From: Myxosarcina sp. GI1 | Lineage (GTDB): Bacteria; Cyanobacteriota; Cyanobacteriia; Cyanobacteriales; Xenococcaceae | Length of the DNA stretch: 64,000 nucleotides | Assembly: GCF_000756305.1 (NCBI RefSeq) | Contig: NZ_JRFE01000009.1 | Coordinates: 13,243 to 77,242, forward strand | Direction of reading: 5' to 3' | Shown here: positions 56,381 to 64,000 of the stretch, one piece after another | Position numbering within the stretch: position 1 is the stretch's first letter | Layout of the letters: every line of letters begins with the position of its first letter | The notes under the pieces: model-generated | Database searches by the model: none | Told to the model about the DNA's origin: nothing | What the model saw: only the letters and a program-made list of their open reading frames with translations | Translations under genes and position numbers: made by a program

Positions 56381-56944
56381 ATGAATAAAAAATACTTTTT
56401 ATTTTTTTCTTGTTTAGCTATTTTCTGTGTAGCTACTGGTAGTATAATTTTTGCTAGAAATAGCCAATCATCGATCGCAGCGAGTCAAGTAAACTTAGAT
56501 AGATCTTTTAGTAGTACATATAGGGCAGAAAGAGTTATTAACTCTAGAAAAAGACATCGAGAAGGCAGTGATACCGAGCAAAGAATTAGCTCTAAAAAAT
56601 ATTCATCTAAATCTTATCAAGAGCAACAAACAGCAGTCGATATAAGCTTATTAGATTTAAATGAAGCAAATTTACTCAGCATCAGTGCTTCACAACCAGA
56701 AACTCAATTAACAGCCACAGTATCCCTTAATGGTCAACACATAAAAAGTCTTACGAATGACGACAATGTACTCGATCTGTCTCCTTATTTGACTTTAGGC
56801 AAACAAGTAGTTTCAATTTCAGGTAATTATACCCCTGCTAATGCTTTCGTAAAAATTGAATTTCAAGGACAAACAACACATATTAGTCAGGAAACTCAAG
56901 GTAGTGGCAAACTACAACAACAATTGATTTTTCATGTCAAATAA
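56381..56944 (+). CDS. Anchored or exported protein with C-terminal beta-sandwich-like domain
   Basis: 187 residues with a hydrophobic N-terminal segment (FLFFSCLAIFCVATGSIIFA), a basic Ser/Arg/Gln-rich linker (about residues 40-85) and a C-terminal domain of short strands (TVSLNGQHIKSL, VLDLSPYLTLGKQVVSISG, FVKIEFQG, QLIFHVK). It may be a periplasmic binding or assembly factor for the neighbours; this is inference. Confidence 0.6.
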   Translation: MNKKYFLFFSCLAIFCVATGSIIFARNSQSSIAASQVNLDRSFSSTYRAERVINSRKRHREGSDTEQRISSKKYSSKSYQEQQTAVDISLLDLNEANLLSISASQPETQLTATVSLNGQHIKSLTNDDNVLDLSPYLTLGKQVVSISGNYTPANAFVKIEFQGQTTHISQETQGSGKLQQQLIFHVK

Positions 56945-57020
56945 TTAAAGTTTTATGGGATATACGGAACTCATAATCGGATAAATTCGTTAACTAGAGA
57001 TTAAATAAAGGAGTTAATTT

Positions 57021-58178
57021 ATGTCGCTCTCTGAAAATGCAATACCGCAACTGGCAATCCAAGAAGTTGATATTCCTGAAGGTGATAATAATTATATCGA
57101 ACAGGTCATCAATCAAGATATTATTGTCCATGTCTTAGAAATCCCCGATTTAGAAAATGTAACAGGAATTCAGAGTTTTATACAAACAGATAGCGATATT
57201 GGAACTGATAATCAGGTCTCTCAAAACATTCATCAAACTACAGTAGATTTTCCTTTATTTCCTTCTAACTATTCTCCATCAAACTCTAAATCTATTGATA
57301 GTAATAATTTTAGCTGGAATTTTGATGAATTTATTAATAATGATGATGTTTTAGATACTGTTCAATTTATTAATCAGCAAGCATTTGTCGAAGGCAACTG
57401 TAATAGTTTGAATTTTTATTCCGAACAAAGAATTTACGATCTATCTGGATATGGGGAGTTCGGGTTCGACCCAGATTATGTGTTTGATGAAAGTATAGCT
57501 TTTGATGATTTTCTGGAAAATTTTGCTAGTAGTAGTTTGCTGGATTCTACTCAATTTGGTGTCCAGGATGTTAGAGTTTTTGGCGATGACAATAAAATTG
57601 TTCAAGAATTAGACCAAAGTATTGATACATTTATTATCCTGGATGAAGATTATAGTCAGGAATTGACCGAAGAATCAGATTATTTGTCTCCCGTTCAATT
57701 TGCCATTCAAGAAAGCTTTTTAGACAATGACAATAATATTATAGAGCAAAATATCAGTCAGAATATTCAATTTGACTTTGGCTTTAGCGATCTAATAAGC
57801 GATAAACTGACAGGAATAGAGGGAGCAGAATTAGCCAATCCTGAGTTCGGCATCGACGACTTTGTTTTACCAATATTAGATAATAATATCGAAGGTTCTG
57901 AACTATTTGAAAATCATGAAGTATTAGCCAATCAGAAAAACCAGCAAACGGCTAATGTATTTGGCAATAATAATAAGGATGCTAAAAACAATAATCAAAT
58001 ACTAATTGCCAGCGAAGATGAAACTAGAGAATTAGTATTGAAAAATCCCGATAATATTTTTGAAGCAGGTTTAGCTGATTATTTTGACGGACAAAAGGAT
58101 TTTATATTTAACGATAGCGATAACAATGCGCTTTCGGATTGGCTATTTGATACAACTAACTCTGCGCTCAGTATATAA
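57021..58178 (+). CDS. 385-aa acidic protein with five Gln/Asn repeats of the cluster motif
   Basis: No Sec signal is seen. Five repeats of Q-x3-Q-x5/6-G-x2-N-x3-Q-x3-Q start at Q10, Q51, Q115, Q178 and Q226; the third has Phe for one Gln and the fifth has Asn for Gly. They are separated by Asp/Glu/Phe-rich linkers (DDFLENFASS). The C-terminus is acidic and Asn-rich. A strong AAGGAG precedes the ATG. It is the largest member of the cluster; the absence of a signal suggests another export route or a cytoplasmic partner. Unknown family. Confidence 0.65.
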   Translation: MSLSENAIPQLAIQEVDIPEGDNNYIEQVINQDIIVHVLEIPDLENVTGIQSFIQTDSDIGTDNQVSQNIHQTTVDFPLFPSNYSPSNSKSIDSNNFSWNFDEFINNDDVLDTVQFINQQAFVEGNCNSLNFYSEQRIYDLSGYGEFGFDPDYVFDESIAFDDFLENFASSSLLDSTQFGVQDVRVFGDDNKIVQELDQSIDTFIILDEDYSQELTEESDYLSPVQFAIQESFLDNDNNIIEQNISQNIQFDFGFSDLISDKLTGIEGAELANPEFGIDDFVLPILDNNIEGSELFENHEVLANQKNQQTANVFGNNNKDAKNNNQILIASEDETRELVLKNPDNIFEAGLADYFDGQKDFIFNDSDNNALSDWLFDTTNSALSI

Positions 58179-58600
58179 ACCTATCTGTTGGAGGTAGAAA
58201 ATTTAAGAACTTTTTTTAATGCTTTGTTGAGGAGCGCAATCTAAATAACGATCGGGGTACTTGCATGTAAATAACTTACCAGATAAAAAAGCCACTGAAA
58301 GAAAATATTTTAGGTCGTACTGACGAAGAAGTTAAAGCTCATATAAAAAAGGAAATAACTGACACATCCCATTGACCAAACCTATACTGGTAAAGTAGCT
58401 CAACCCTTTGTCGCTTATAATAAGCGCAATGCAGCGTGCGATCGCACTTTTAAGAGAGCAGTATATGAGAAGTAAAAAAGATAGTGCAAAGTTAATTGTT
58501 CAGTTAAACGTAAAAAAAATTTACGAAAAATAAAAATCTGCATAAAAGTAAAAGCACATCCTAAGTAATATTTAGAAGCTCAAAATAAGTGCTTTTTGTA
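58179..58600. other. Intergenic region with coding-like scraps
   Basis: It contains the right copy of a direct repeat (58256) and two short open stretches without proper starts (EEVKAHIKKEITD; TGKVAQPFVAYNKRNAA) that may be remnants of a small gene. A weak hairpin AAAAGCAC/GTGCTTTT spans 58550-58596. One HIP1-like site. Confidence 0.4.
58256..58281. repeat. Direct repeat, right copy
   Basis: GGTACTTGCATGTAAATAA then CTTACCA; pairs with 56248. Confidence 0.55.
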
Positions 58601-58627
58601 GTTTACAGATACATTCTGTCTGTAAAC
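58601..58627. promoter_or_regulatory. Inverted repeat upstream of the GG-leader peptide
   Basis: GTTTACAGA and TCTGTAAAC, a perfect 9-bp inverted repeat with a 9-base spacer, ending 35 bases before the ATG. It could be an operator or a leader hairpin. Confidence 0.45.
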
Positions 58628-58662
58628 AGTAAAAATTTATTACGATAAAAAGGAGACTCACA

Positions 58663-58884
58663 ATGTCTAATATTGCTATCTCAGACCTCCCAATCGAATT
58701 TGCCGAACTGAACAAACTAGAAGCCAACAGTATTACTGGAGGTTGTGAAATAAAATACAGGTTGAATGGAAAAGTAAAAAGTATTACAAACTGCTCGGCA
58801 GAACAAATTAAAGCTGTTACAAACCCAAAGCAAAATGCAGAGCAAGAGAACTTTCAATTAGCTAGTTTTCAATTGGCTAGTTGA
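58663..58884 (+). CDS. Double-glycine leader peptide, bacteriocin/RiPP-like precursor
   Basis: 73 residues from an ATG preceded by AAGGAG. The N-terminal leader ends in Gly26-Gly27 with the canonical pattern Leu16 (-12), Glu20 (-8), Ile24 (-4), so a C39-peptidase ABC exporter would cleave after residue 27. The core begins with Cys28, has a second Cys44 and ends in a doubled FQLAS. No exporter, cyclase or lanthipeptide synthase is in the window. It may be a bacteriocin, a signalling peptide or a matrix component of the cluster upstream. Confidence 0.65.
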   Translation: MSNIAISDLPIEFAELNKLEANSITGGCEIKYRLNGKVKSITNCSAEQIKAVTNPKQNAEQENFQLASFQLAS

Positions 58885-59008
58885 AATGATTAGCTGAGAA
58901 ATATTTTACTCAGCGTAGGCTTAAGAAATTTGCAACAATGGACAACTTAGTACAATTTCATATTTATCAGACCCATTGGAAGCTAATTTTTTTCTAAATT
59001 ACTTCTCT

Positions 59009-59043
59009 AAACATTGCCTGTTTTGTTCTTTTAGGCAATGTTT
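59009..59043. terminator. Strong hairpin after the GG-leader gene
   Basis: AAACATTGCCT pairs perfectly with AGGCAATGTTT (11 bp) across a 13-base T-rich loop. The downstream U-tract is weak. It probably ends the 58663 transcript. Confidence 0.6.
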
Positions 59044-59172
59044 ACCTTCAACCGCACCCCAGGCACTACCACCAGTAGAAAAAACTGAGGCTGCGATCGC
59101 CTCAAGCGAATCTGAACTAGAACTCAAACAAGAAGAAATAAGCTATCTCAAAGGAGTGAAAAACCTACACAG

Positions 59173-59319
59173 CTAATGGGATGAGGTTTTTTCATCGATC
59201 TGCGCTCTTTTGCAAGCTTGGTCGAGCATTTTATGGACTACCGATTTGTCCAAAATCCAATATTTAAGTCCAGGCTCAAAAGATCCTGGGGCGATCGCTA
59301 AACCAAAAGTAAAAAACAT
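59173..59319 (-). CDS. Possible small protein, 48 aa
   Basis: Minus-strand ORF from an ATG at 59319 with coding-like composition (APGSFEPGLKYWILDKSVV, MLDQACKRAQIDEKT). An AAAAACCT/AGGTTTTTT hairpin at 59159-59192 overlaps its stop and may terminate it. No family recognised. The remaining parts of 58885-59403 show no further gene. Confidence 0.35.
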   Translation of the reverse strand: MFFTFGLAIAPGSFEPGLKYWILDKSVVHKMLDQACKRAQIDEKTSSH

Positions 59320-59403
59320 TAATGCTTAATCTTCAGGTAAAATGCTTCATGGCTGCCAGATCGCAGTTTGAAACAGCTTAAAGTTATTTAGTTACAGGAT
59401 TTT

Positions 59404-59913
59404 ATGGACTTATCACTAATTCCCCCCCAACCCAAACCCGATGTAGTAAATGTCTTAATCGAAATTCCCGCAGGCAGTAAAAATAAATACGAGTTTGATA
59501 AAGATATGAACGCTTTCGCTTTAGACCGCGTTCTATATGCTTCGGTACAATATCCTTATGACTATGGCTTTATTCCCAATACTTTAGCCGACGATGGCGA
59601 TCCATTAGACGGTATGGTAATTATGGACCAGCCTACTTTTCCTGGCTGTGTAATTGCCTCTAGACCGATTGGCATGTTGGAAATGATCGACGGTGGCGAT
59701 CGCGATGAAAAAATTCTCTGCGTGCCTAATGACGATCCTCGCTACAAAGATGTCAATTCTCTCAAAGATATTGCCTCTCATCGCTTAGAAGAAATAGCCG
59801 AATTTTTTAGAACTTATAAAAATTTAGAAAAGAAAGTCACCGAAATTTTGGGCTGGAAAGACGTAGATGCAGTCAAGCCATTAGTAGAAGAGTGCATTAA
59901 AGCTTATAAATAA
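59404..59913 (+). CDS. ppa: Inorganic pyrophosphatase
   Basis: 169 residues, family I. The signature [10 protein letters not shown], the substrate-binding [11 protein letters not shown] and the C-terminal REKK-like helix are present. It hydrolyses pyrophosphate and drives biosynthesis. Length normal. Confidence 0.96.
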   Translation: MDLSLIPPQPKPDVVNVLIEIPAGSKNKYEFDKDMNAFALDRVLYASVQYPYDYGFIPNTLADDGDPLDGMVIMDQPTFPGCVIASRPIGMLEMIDGGDRDEKILCVPNDDPRYKDVNSLKDIASHRLEEIAEFFRTYKNLEKKVTEILGWKDVDAVKPLVEECIKAYK

Positions 59914-60153
59914 TTTATTTGCCAGCAATATAACAGTAAGAAAAACGGAGCGAATTTAAAACTCTACTGTAAAATGCAAGTAAGATTGAAGACGAAAAAT
60001 ATCGATATTAGTTGGCAGTTAATAACAACTGTCTAACCTACGAGCGTCTTCAAGCTCGCTTTTACCTCTTATCTTTAGCTTAGTTGGGTCTATAAATGTT
60101 CGCTCTACTAAACTAGATCTCTATTCTCGAATGTTAATTTTATAACTAGATCG

Positions 60154-60513
60154 ATGACGTATATCAAATCTACTACCCGCCACATTCGCATTTACACTGC
60201 TGAAGTTGAAAATAATGAGTTTGTTCCCAGCGATAATGTATTAACTCTCGATGTCGATCCAGATAATGAATTTAATTGGAGTGAAGATGCACTGCAAAAA
60301 GTCTATCGTAAATTCGACGATTTAGTAGAAGCAAGTAATGACAAGGAGCTAAATGAATATAACCTGCGTCGTATTGGTTCTACTTTAGAACATTTTATTC
60401 GTTCTCTACTTCAAGACGGCACTATTACCTATAACCTGGGGTCAAAAGTACGCAACTACACTATGGGTTTGCCCAAAATGGAAAGTCCCGATACCGAACA
60501 AAAATACTTTTAG
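60154..60513 (+). CDS. ndhM: NdhM, NDH-1 complex subunit
   Basis: 119 residues, spelled like NdhM: KSTTRHIRIYTAEVENNEFV, LTLDVDPDNEFNWSEDALQKVYRKF and NLRRIGSTLEHFIRSLLQDG. It is a peripheral subunit of the cyanobacterial NDH-1 complex. It ends 7 bases before the convergent mtnA. Confidence 0.94.
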   Translation: MTYIKSTTRHIRIYTAEVENNEFVPSDNVLTLDVDPDNEFNWSEDALQKVYRKFDDLVEASNDKELNEYNLRRIGSTLEHFIRSLLQDGTITYNLGSKVRNYTMGLPKMESPDTEQKYF

Positions 60514-60520
60514 CATGATT

Positions 60521-61585
60521 TTACTCGCCGTCGAGGATCTTATCGCGGCACTCAATCAAACCATCGGGTGCGATCGCTCCTAGTTCGGTAATAATAGCAG
60601 TAATTAAAGATGCTGGAGTAACGTCCCGATCTGGATTATAAAATTCTGCTTCTGGAGGACAAATATTAATTCTGTCAATCTTGTAAATCTCCGAAGCAGC
60701 TCGCTCTCTAACTAAAATTTGCTTTCCAGTAGATAATTCAAAATCGATTGTCGAAAAAGGGGCAGCGATATAAAAAGGTATCTTCTGGGCTTGAGCGGCT
60801 ATGGCTAAAGCATAAGTTCCTACGGTATTGGCGGTATCGCCATTTGCCGCAATTGAATCTGCCCCAACAATAACGGCATCGATCGCTTTTTGCTTCATGC
60901 AGTAAGCTGCCATGCTGTCGGTAATCACCGTAACGGGAATCTTTTCTTGCAGGCATTCCCAAGCAGTAAGTTTAGCTCCTTCAAAACCAGGGCGAGTTTC
61001 CCCAACATAGAGCATCTGCAAGCGGCGATCGCGCCAAGCCGCTCTAACTACACCCAAAGCAGTACCGTAACCAGCACTGGCTAATGCACCAGCATTACAG
61101 TGAGTTAAAAGGTTTAAGCCTTGTGATTTGGTTGGCAGAACCGATAAACCGCAGTTGCCAATCTGCCGACAAATTTTGAGGTTTTCTAGCTGTATCGATT
61201 GGGCTGTTTCTAATAGATTTTGTTCGATCTCGGCAATTGAACCTAAAGATTCATAGGCAACTTTTAACATTTGAGATACAGCCCATGATAAATTTACTAC
61301 AGTAGGGCGGGTCTGACGTAAAGCTCTGGCTACCGTTTCTAAATGCTGTAAAAATTTGTGACGCTCGCTGGTAGCAATTTCTAAGGCTCCCAAGTACATA
61401 CCGTAAGCTGCTGCGATGCCAATTGCCGAAGCACCACCAACGATTTTGGTTTCAATGGCTTTGATGATATCTTCACTGCGATCGATTTCGACAATGCTGT
61501 ATTCTTTCGGTAAACGAGTGCGGTCTATAAGCAATACTTTATTTTGTTGCCAAACTACAGGGTAGATGCGATCGGAAAAAGCCAT
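60521..61585 (-). CDS. mtnA: MtnA, methylthioribose-1-phosphate isomerase
   Basis: 354 residues with [21 protein letters not shown] and [22 protein letters not shown], as in the aldose-ketose isomerase of methionine salvage. The catalytic Cys and Asp are in these motifs. Start ATG at 61585. Confidence 0.93.
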   Translation of the reverse strand: MAFSDRIYPVVWQQNKVLLIDRTRLPKEYSIVEIDRSEDIIKAIETKIVGGASAIGIAAAYGMYLGALEIATSERHKFLQHLETVARALRQTRPTVVNLSWAVSQMLKVAYESLGSIAEIEQNLLETAQSIQLENLKICRQIGNCGLSVLPTKSQGLNLLTHCNAGALASAGYGTALGVVRAAWRDRRLQMLYVGETRPGFEGAKLTAWECLQEKIPVTVITDSMAAYCMKQKAIDAVIVGADSIAANGDTANTVGTYALAIAAQAQKIPFYIAAPFSTIDFELSTGKQILVRERAASEIYKIDRINICPPEAEFYNPDRDVTPASLITAIITELGAIAPDGLIECRDKILDGE

Positions 61586-61766
61586 ATGTAATATTAAAAT
61601 AATTAATACAAAATATTATTAATTTTAGCCGAAGCATAGATAGTTATTGTTTCCCAGACGCGATCGCGCTATATTTGTCTCTAAAACCATTAAGCTCTTC
61701 TGCCGTCGGTCAGTTAATTGCAGAGACAGAGTCATTGTATTATATTAATATTTTGTTGTAGTAATA

Positions 61767-61853
61767 ATGTCGCTCTCAAAGGCAAAAAAAGTTATAACCG
61801 AACGAGATTGCGATACACCCTCAACGCCAAAAAAAGTTACGATCGAAGAGTAA
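61767..61853 (+). CDS. Possible 28-aa peptide
   Basis: ATG-initiated, basic-acidic (SKAKKVITERD, PKKVTIEE), ending 27 bases before the DUF2839 gene. No ribosome-binding site of note. It may be chance. Confidence 0.2.
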   Translation: MSLSKAKKVITERDCDTPSTPKKVTIEE

Positions 61854-61880
61854 CAGTATTGTTAGTGGTTGATTAAAATT

Positions 61881-62093
61881 ATGGGAGAAGCAAAAAGGCG
61901 TAAAGCTGCATTAGGAGAAAAGTACGGGCAAGAATCTAAAGTCGTATCTTGGTTGCCAATTACCAAAAATCAAGCTGAAAAATTTGTTAAATGGACTACT
62001 ACAGGAGCCTGGTTGGGAATTGGGATCGCAATCGCCGTCTGGGTGACAGTTAGATTTATCGGTCCTGGCTTTGGTTGGTGGCAAGTATACTAA
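61881..62093 (+). CDS. DUF2839 small membrane protein
   Basis: 70 residues from the ATG at 61881. N-terminal basic GEAKRRKAALGEKYG, then one transmembrane segment (WLGIGIAIAVWVTVRFIG), recognised as DUF2839, a cyanobacterial family without known function. The next gene starts 87 bases later on the same strand. Confidence 0.85.
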   Translation: MGEAKRRKAALGEKYGQESKVVSWLPITKNQAEKFVKWTTTGAWLGIGIAIAVWVTVRFIGPGFGWWQVY

Positions 62094-62180
62094 ATAACTG
62101 CGATCGCGATATCATCGGGCAATTAAACATCAAACAAACAGAGTTAATCTAAATCGGTTAAAGACTGGAGAAAGCAAATT

Positions 62181-62789
62181 GTGAGCGAACAAAATCCATA
62201 CGAACAGCTTGGAGTCAATGAAAGTGCCTCTTTTGAGGAAATTCAAGCAGCTAAAAAACGGCTTTATGAAAAACACGGTAATGACAGCAATGTTTTAGAA
62301 AAAGTTGAAACTGCTTATGATTCAATTATTATGGATCGTTTAAAATTGCGGCAGGAAGGCAAAATTAAAGTTCCTGAAAAAATTCGCTTTCCCGATCGCG
62401 AGCGGGAAAAGCCATCCATTCCCGTTCCTACAATTAATACCAATGCTCCTGACTGGCTGGGACAGTTTCTCGATAATCCTTCTAAAACCGAGATTTTGCT
62501 GCCCTCGGCAGTATTTCTAGTATTAGTTAGTATTGCCGTTTTTTCTCAAAACAACCAGGCTTCGGCACTACCTTTGCTGATGGCATTGGGTTTTATTGCC
62601 AGCTTTTATTTCCTCAATCGCAAAGAAAACCGTTCTGGAAGAGCCGTACTGATGAGTTTGGCAGCCTTATTGTTGGGAATTGCGATCGGAACGGCTAGTG
62701 CCAATTTAGCTGTCAATCTGGATGCCAATCAGTCGGCTGCGGTAGTAACATTTTGCTTATATTGGCTGGCAAGCTGCTTTTTACGCTAA
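62181..62789 (+). CDS. CPP1-like protein with DnaJ-like N-terminus
   Basis: 202 residues with a GTG start after GGAGAAAG. The N-terminal J-like domain (NPYEQLGVNESASFEEIQAAKKRL) lacks the HPD motif, as in CPP1-like proteins. Four transmembrane segments follow. Plant CPP1 stabilises protochlorophyllide oxidoreductase. The last 9 bases overlap the convergent HAD gene. Confidence 0.88.
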   Translation: MSEQNPYEQLGVNESASFEEIQAAKKRLYEKHGNDSNVLEKVETAYDSIIMDRLKLRQEGKIKVPEKIRFPDREREKPSIPVPTINTNAPDWLGQFLDNPSKTEILLPSAVFLVLVSIAVFSQNNQASALPLLMALGFIASFYFLNRKENRSGRAVLMSLAALLLGIAIGTASANLAVNLDANQSAAVVTFCLYWLASCFLR

Positions 62790-63488
62790 TGGTGGAGAAG
62801 ACAATTTATAAGAGGTCGCGATCGCTTCTACAGCTTCTTGTAAGTCATTGACAATTAAATTTGGCTGATAGAGTTCTAAACGCTCGCGGTCTCGAATTCC
62901 CGATAGAACGCCGATTGACTTGATGTTGTGCGTTTTTGCAGCAACAATATCGGCTTCTGTATCTCCCACCATCCAAATATCTGCTGGTGGTGGTAACTCT
63001 TTTAAAGCTCTTGCCATTAGCTTCTGTTTGTCTTGTTCGTCAGTAGATTTTTCAAAATCGTCGGATAAATAGTAACGGCGATTTTCGGCAAAAAAGTGTT
63101 CGATATCGTATTGTTGAAAAGCTGCATTCAACTCTCGATCGCGTCTCATCGTCATCACAACTAGATCGAAACCCAAATATCGAGCTTTAGATAGTGCTTC
63201 TGTGGCACCAGCAACGAGTTTATCGTGTACTAAATAAGGTAAAGTGTGTACGGTTACTCTACGCAGTCGAGCAAATTCTCTGGCTTGCTCTTTATTTAAA
63301 CCAGATTGTTTGCCTATTTCCCGTTCGGGAACTCGCGCTCGTTTTAGCTGCCAAAACTCGGCTTTAGTCAGTCGCTGAATTTCTTGTTGGGGAAACTGCA
63401 CTTGTTCGAGACAGTATTGGTAAACACAATAATAGCGATCGCTTACGTCCATTATCGGTCCATCAAAATCAGTAATCAGTCGCAGCAT
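62781..63488 (-). CDS. HAD-family hydrolase
   Basis: 235 residues with the DFDGPIMD nucleophile motif at the N-terminus, VVMTMRRDREL (motif II) and MVGDTEADIVAAKTHNIKSIGV (motif IV). It is a phosphatase of the phosphoglycolate-phosphatase type by layout; the substrate is unknown. Note Pro at the position after DFDG. Confidence 0.87.
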   Translation of the reverse strand: MLRLITDFDGPIMDVSDRYYCVYQYCLEQVQFPQQEIQRLTKAEFWQLKRARVPEREIGKQSGLNKEQAREFARLRRVTVHTLPYLVHDKLVAGATEALSKARYLGFDLVVMTMRRDRELNAAFQQYDIEHFFAENRRYYLSDDFEKSTDEQDKQKLMARALKELPPPADIWMVGDTEADIVAAKTHNIKSIGVLSGIRDRERLELYQPNLIVNDLQEAVEAIATSYKLSSPPLA

Positions 63489-63622
63489 TCCCTATTAACC
63501 TAAATTATTAAGTTTTATATATTATTATACACGCATTGAGTTAGCAACCTTCAAACCCTTACAATTGCTAGCCTTTGTTAGTATTGTTTAATTTAGAAGC
63601 AGTAGACTTTAGAATAAGCAAC

Positions 63623-63916
63623 ATGAAAGTTAAACTCGAAGACGATATATTATTTATCGACTCAGAAGACGTACCACCGTTTAAAAAGGGTGGTTCGATA
63701 GTTCGTAACAACTATTTTTGGGCATTAAAGTCTATTGCCTGCTATACCTCTAGAGGAGGTGATTGGGAATTTGACAGAGAAGTCTGGATTGCTTTATCTC
63801 GGATGCTGCTATCTTTTACCGAGTCTGGATATTTGGGCGATAGCGAAACTAAATTAGAATTTAATGAAGATACTCAAATTCCGCCAGAACTAAGATCTGT
63901 TTCTACCTGGCTATAG
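63623..63916 (+). CDS. Hypothetical protein, 97 aa
   Basis: The ATG at 63623 gives MKVKLEDDILFIDSED; the frame can be extended to 63575. Contents: acidic, with FWALKSIACYTSRGGDWEFDREVW. It ends 16 bases before proB. No family recognised. Confidence 0.5.
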   Translation: MKVKLEDDILFIDSEDVPPFKKGGSIVRNNYFWALKSIACYTSRGGDWEFDREVWIALSRMLLSFTESGYLGDSETKLEFNEDTQIPPELRSVSTWL

Positions 63917-63932
63917 TCTCCTCAAAATATTT

Positions 63933-64000
63933 ATGTCTGCACAAACTATAGTTGTCAAAATTGGGACTTCCAGCCTAACGCGCACTAACGGGCAAATTGC
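63933..64000 (+). CDS. proB: ProB, glutamate 5-kinase (N-terminal fragment)
   Basis: The first 22 residues, TIVVKIGTSSLTR, match the glutamate 5-kinase N-terminus (VVKxGTSSL). The gene continues outside the window. Proline synthesis. Confidence 0.8.
   Translation, partial: MSAQTIVVKIGTSSLTRTNGQI

Noticed and set aside
58976-59176. 66-aa plus-strand ORF
   Set aside because: TTG start and it runs across a strong hairpin (59009-59043). The end is coding-like, but no start is credible.

Overview
The window is chromosomal DNA from a cyanobacterium of moderate to low G+C. GCGATCGC-type HIP1 octamers are scattered throughout. The gene set includes psbZ, ndhM, an RpaB-type regulator, a CCB2/CCB4-like cytochrome b6f assembly factor, a CPP1-like protein and Mn-type mntC/mntB. 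The spacing is loose, with heptameric tandem repeats, remnants of insertion elements and many toxin-antitoxin genes, as in larger-genome cyanobacteria. The genus cannot be fixed from the sequence. No rRNA, tRNA or CRISPR array was seen.

Layout. 1-9.4 kb: the 3' end of a cytochrome P450, small hypotheticals, an M16 protease, tsaB, a GAF-LuxR regulator, a MazE/MazF-like pair with a likely operator, a decayed macro-domain gene, and a manganese transport operon whose ATPase gene seems reduced to 28 codons. 9.4-34.4 kb: mostly housekeeping genes (prfC, peroxiredoxin, radA, rpaB, a large FHA/PAS/GAF histidine kinase, rnc, a merA-like flavoprotein, thiC under a TPP riboswitch, an RRM protein, a sigma factor next to a DUF1822 gene), plus an alpha/beta-hydrolase-fold protein that lacks its catalytic triad. 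34.8-42.6 kb: two predicted envelope or secreted proteins (a barrel and an RTX/EF-hand protein), a glutamate-cysteine ligase-like enzyme and mfd. 43.6-46.5 kb: an accessory island in which a ~100-bp HIP1-rich repeat recurs four times between toxin-antitoxin or retropepsin-like cassettes, several of them visibly broken. 46.5-53.9 kb: a G+C-rich EamA transporter, a Rieske oxygenase beside a CYP110-like P450, cobU, malQ and the psbZ-ribH pair.

54.2-58.9 kb is the most unusual part. It holds a run of small exported Asn/Gln/Ser-rich proteins and one 385-residue acidic protein that share a precise motif, Q-x3-Q-x5/6-G-x2-N-x3-Q-x3-Q. The motif occurs twice in each of two nearly identical, tandemly duplicated 97-residue proteins and five times in the large protein. 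The pattern is strand-turn-strand with Gln ladders, of the same unit length as curlin repeats but with different spacing, so a new family of secreted fibre-forming proteins is a reasonable hypothesis. A double-glycine-leader peptide gene with an inverted repeat upstream follows the cluster. 59.4-64 kb returns to ordinary genes (ppa, ndhM, mtnA, DUF2839, CPP1-like, a HAD phosphatase and the start of proB).

The heptamer repeats (AATGAGC-like and CTACTCG-like) sit in many intergenic gaps as complementary arms and in places supply the last codons of genes. All functional assignments come from reading motifs in the translated sequence; no database search was possible.
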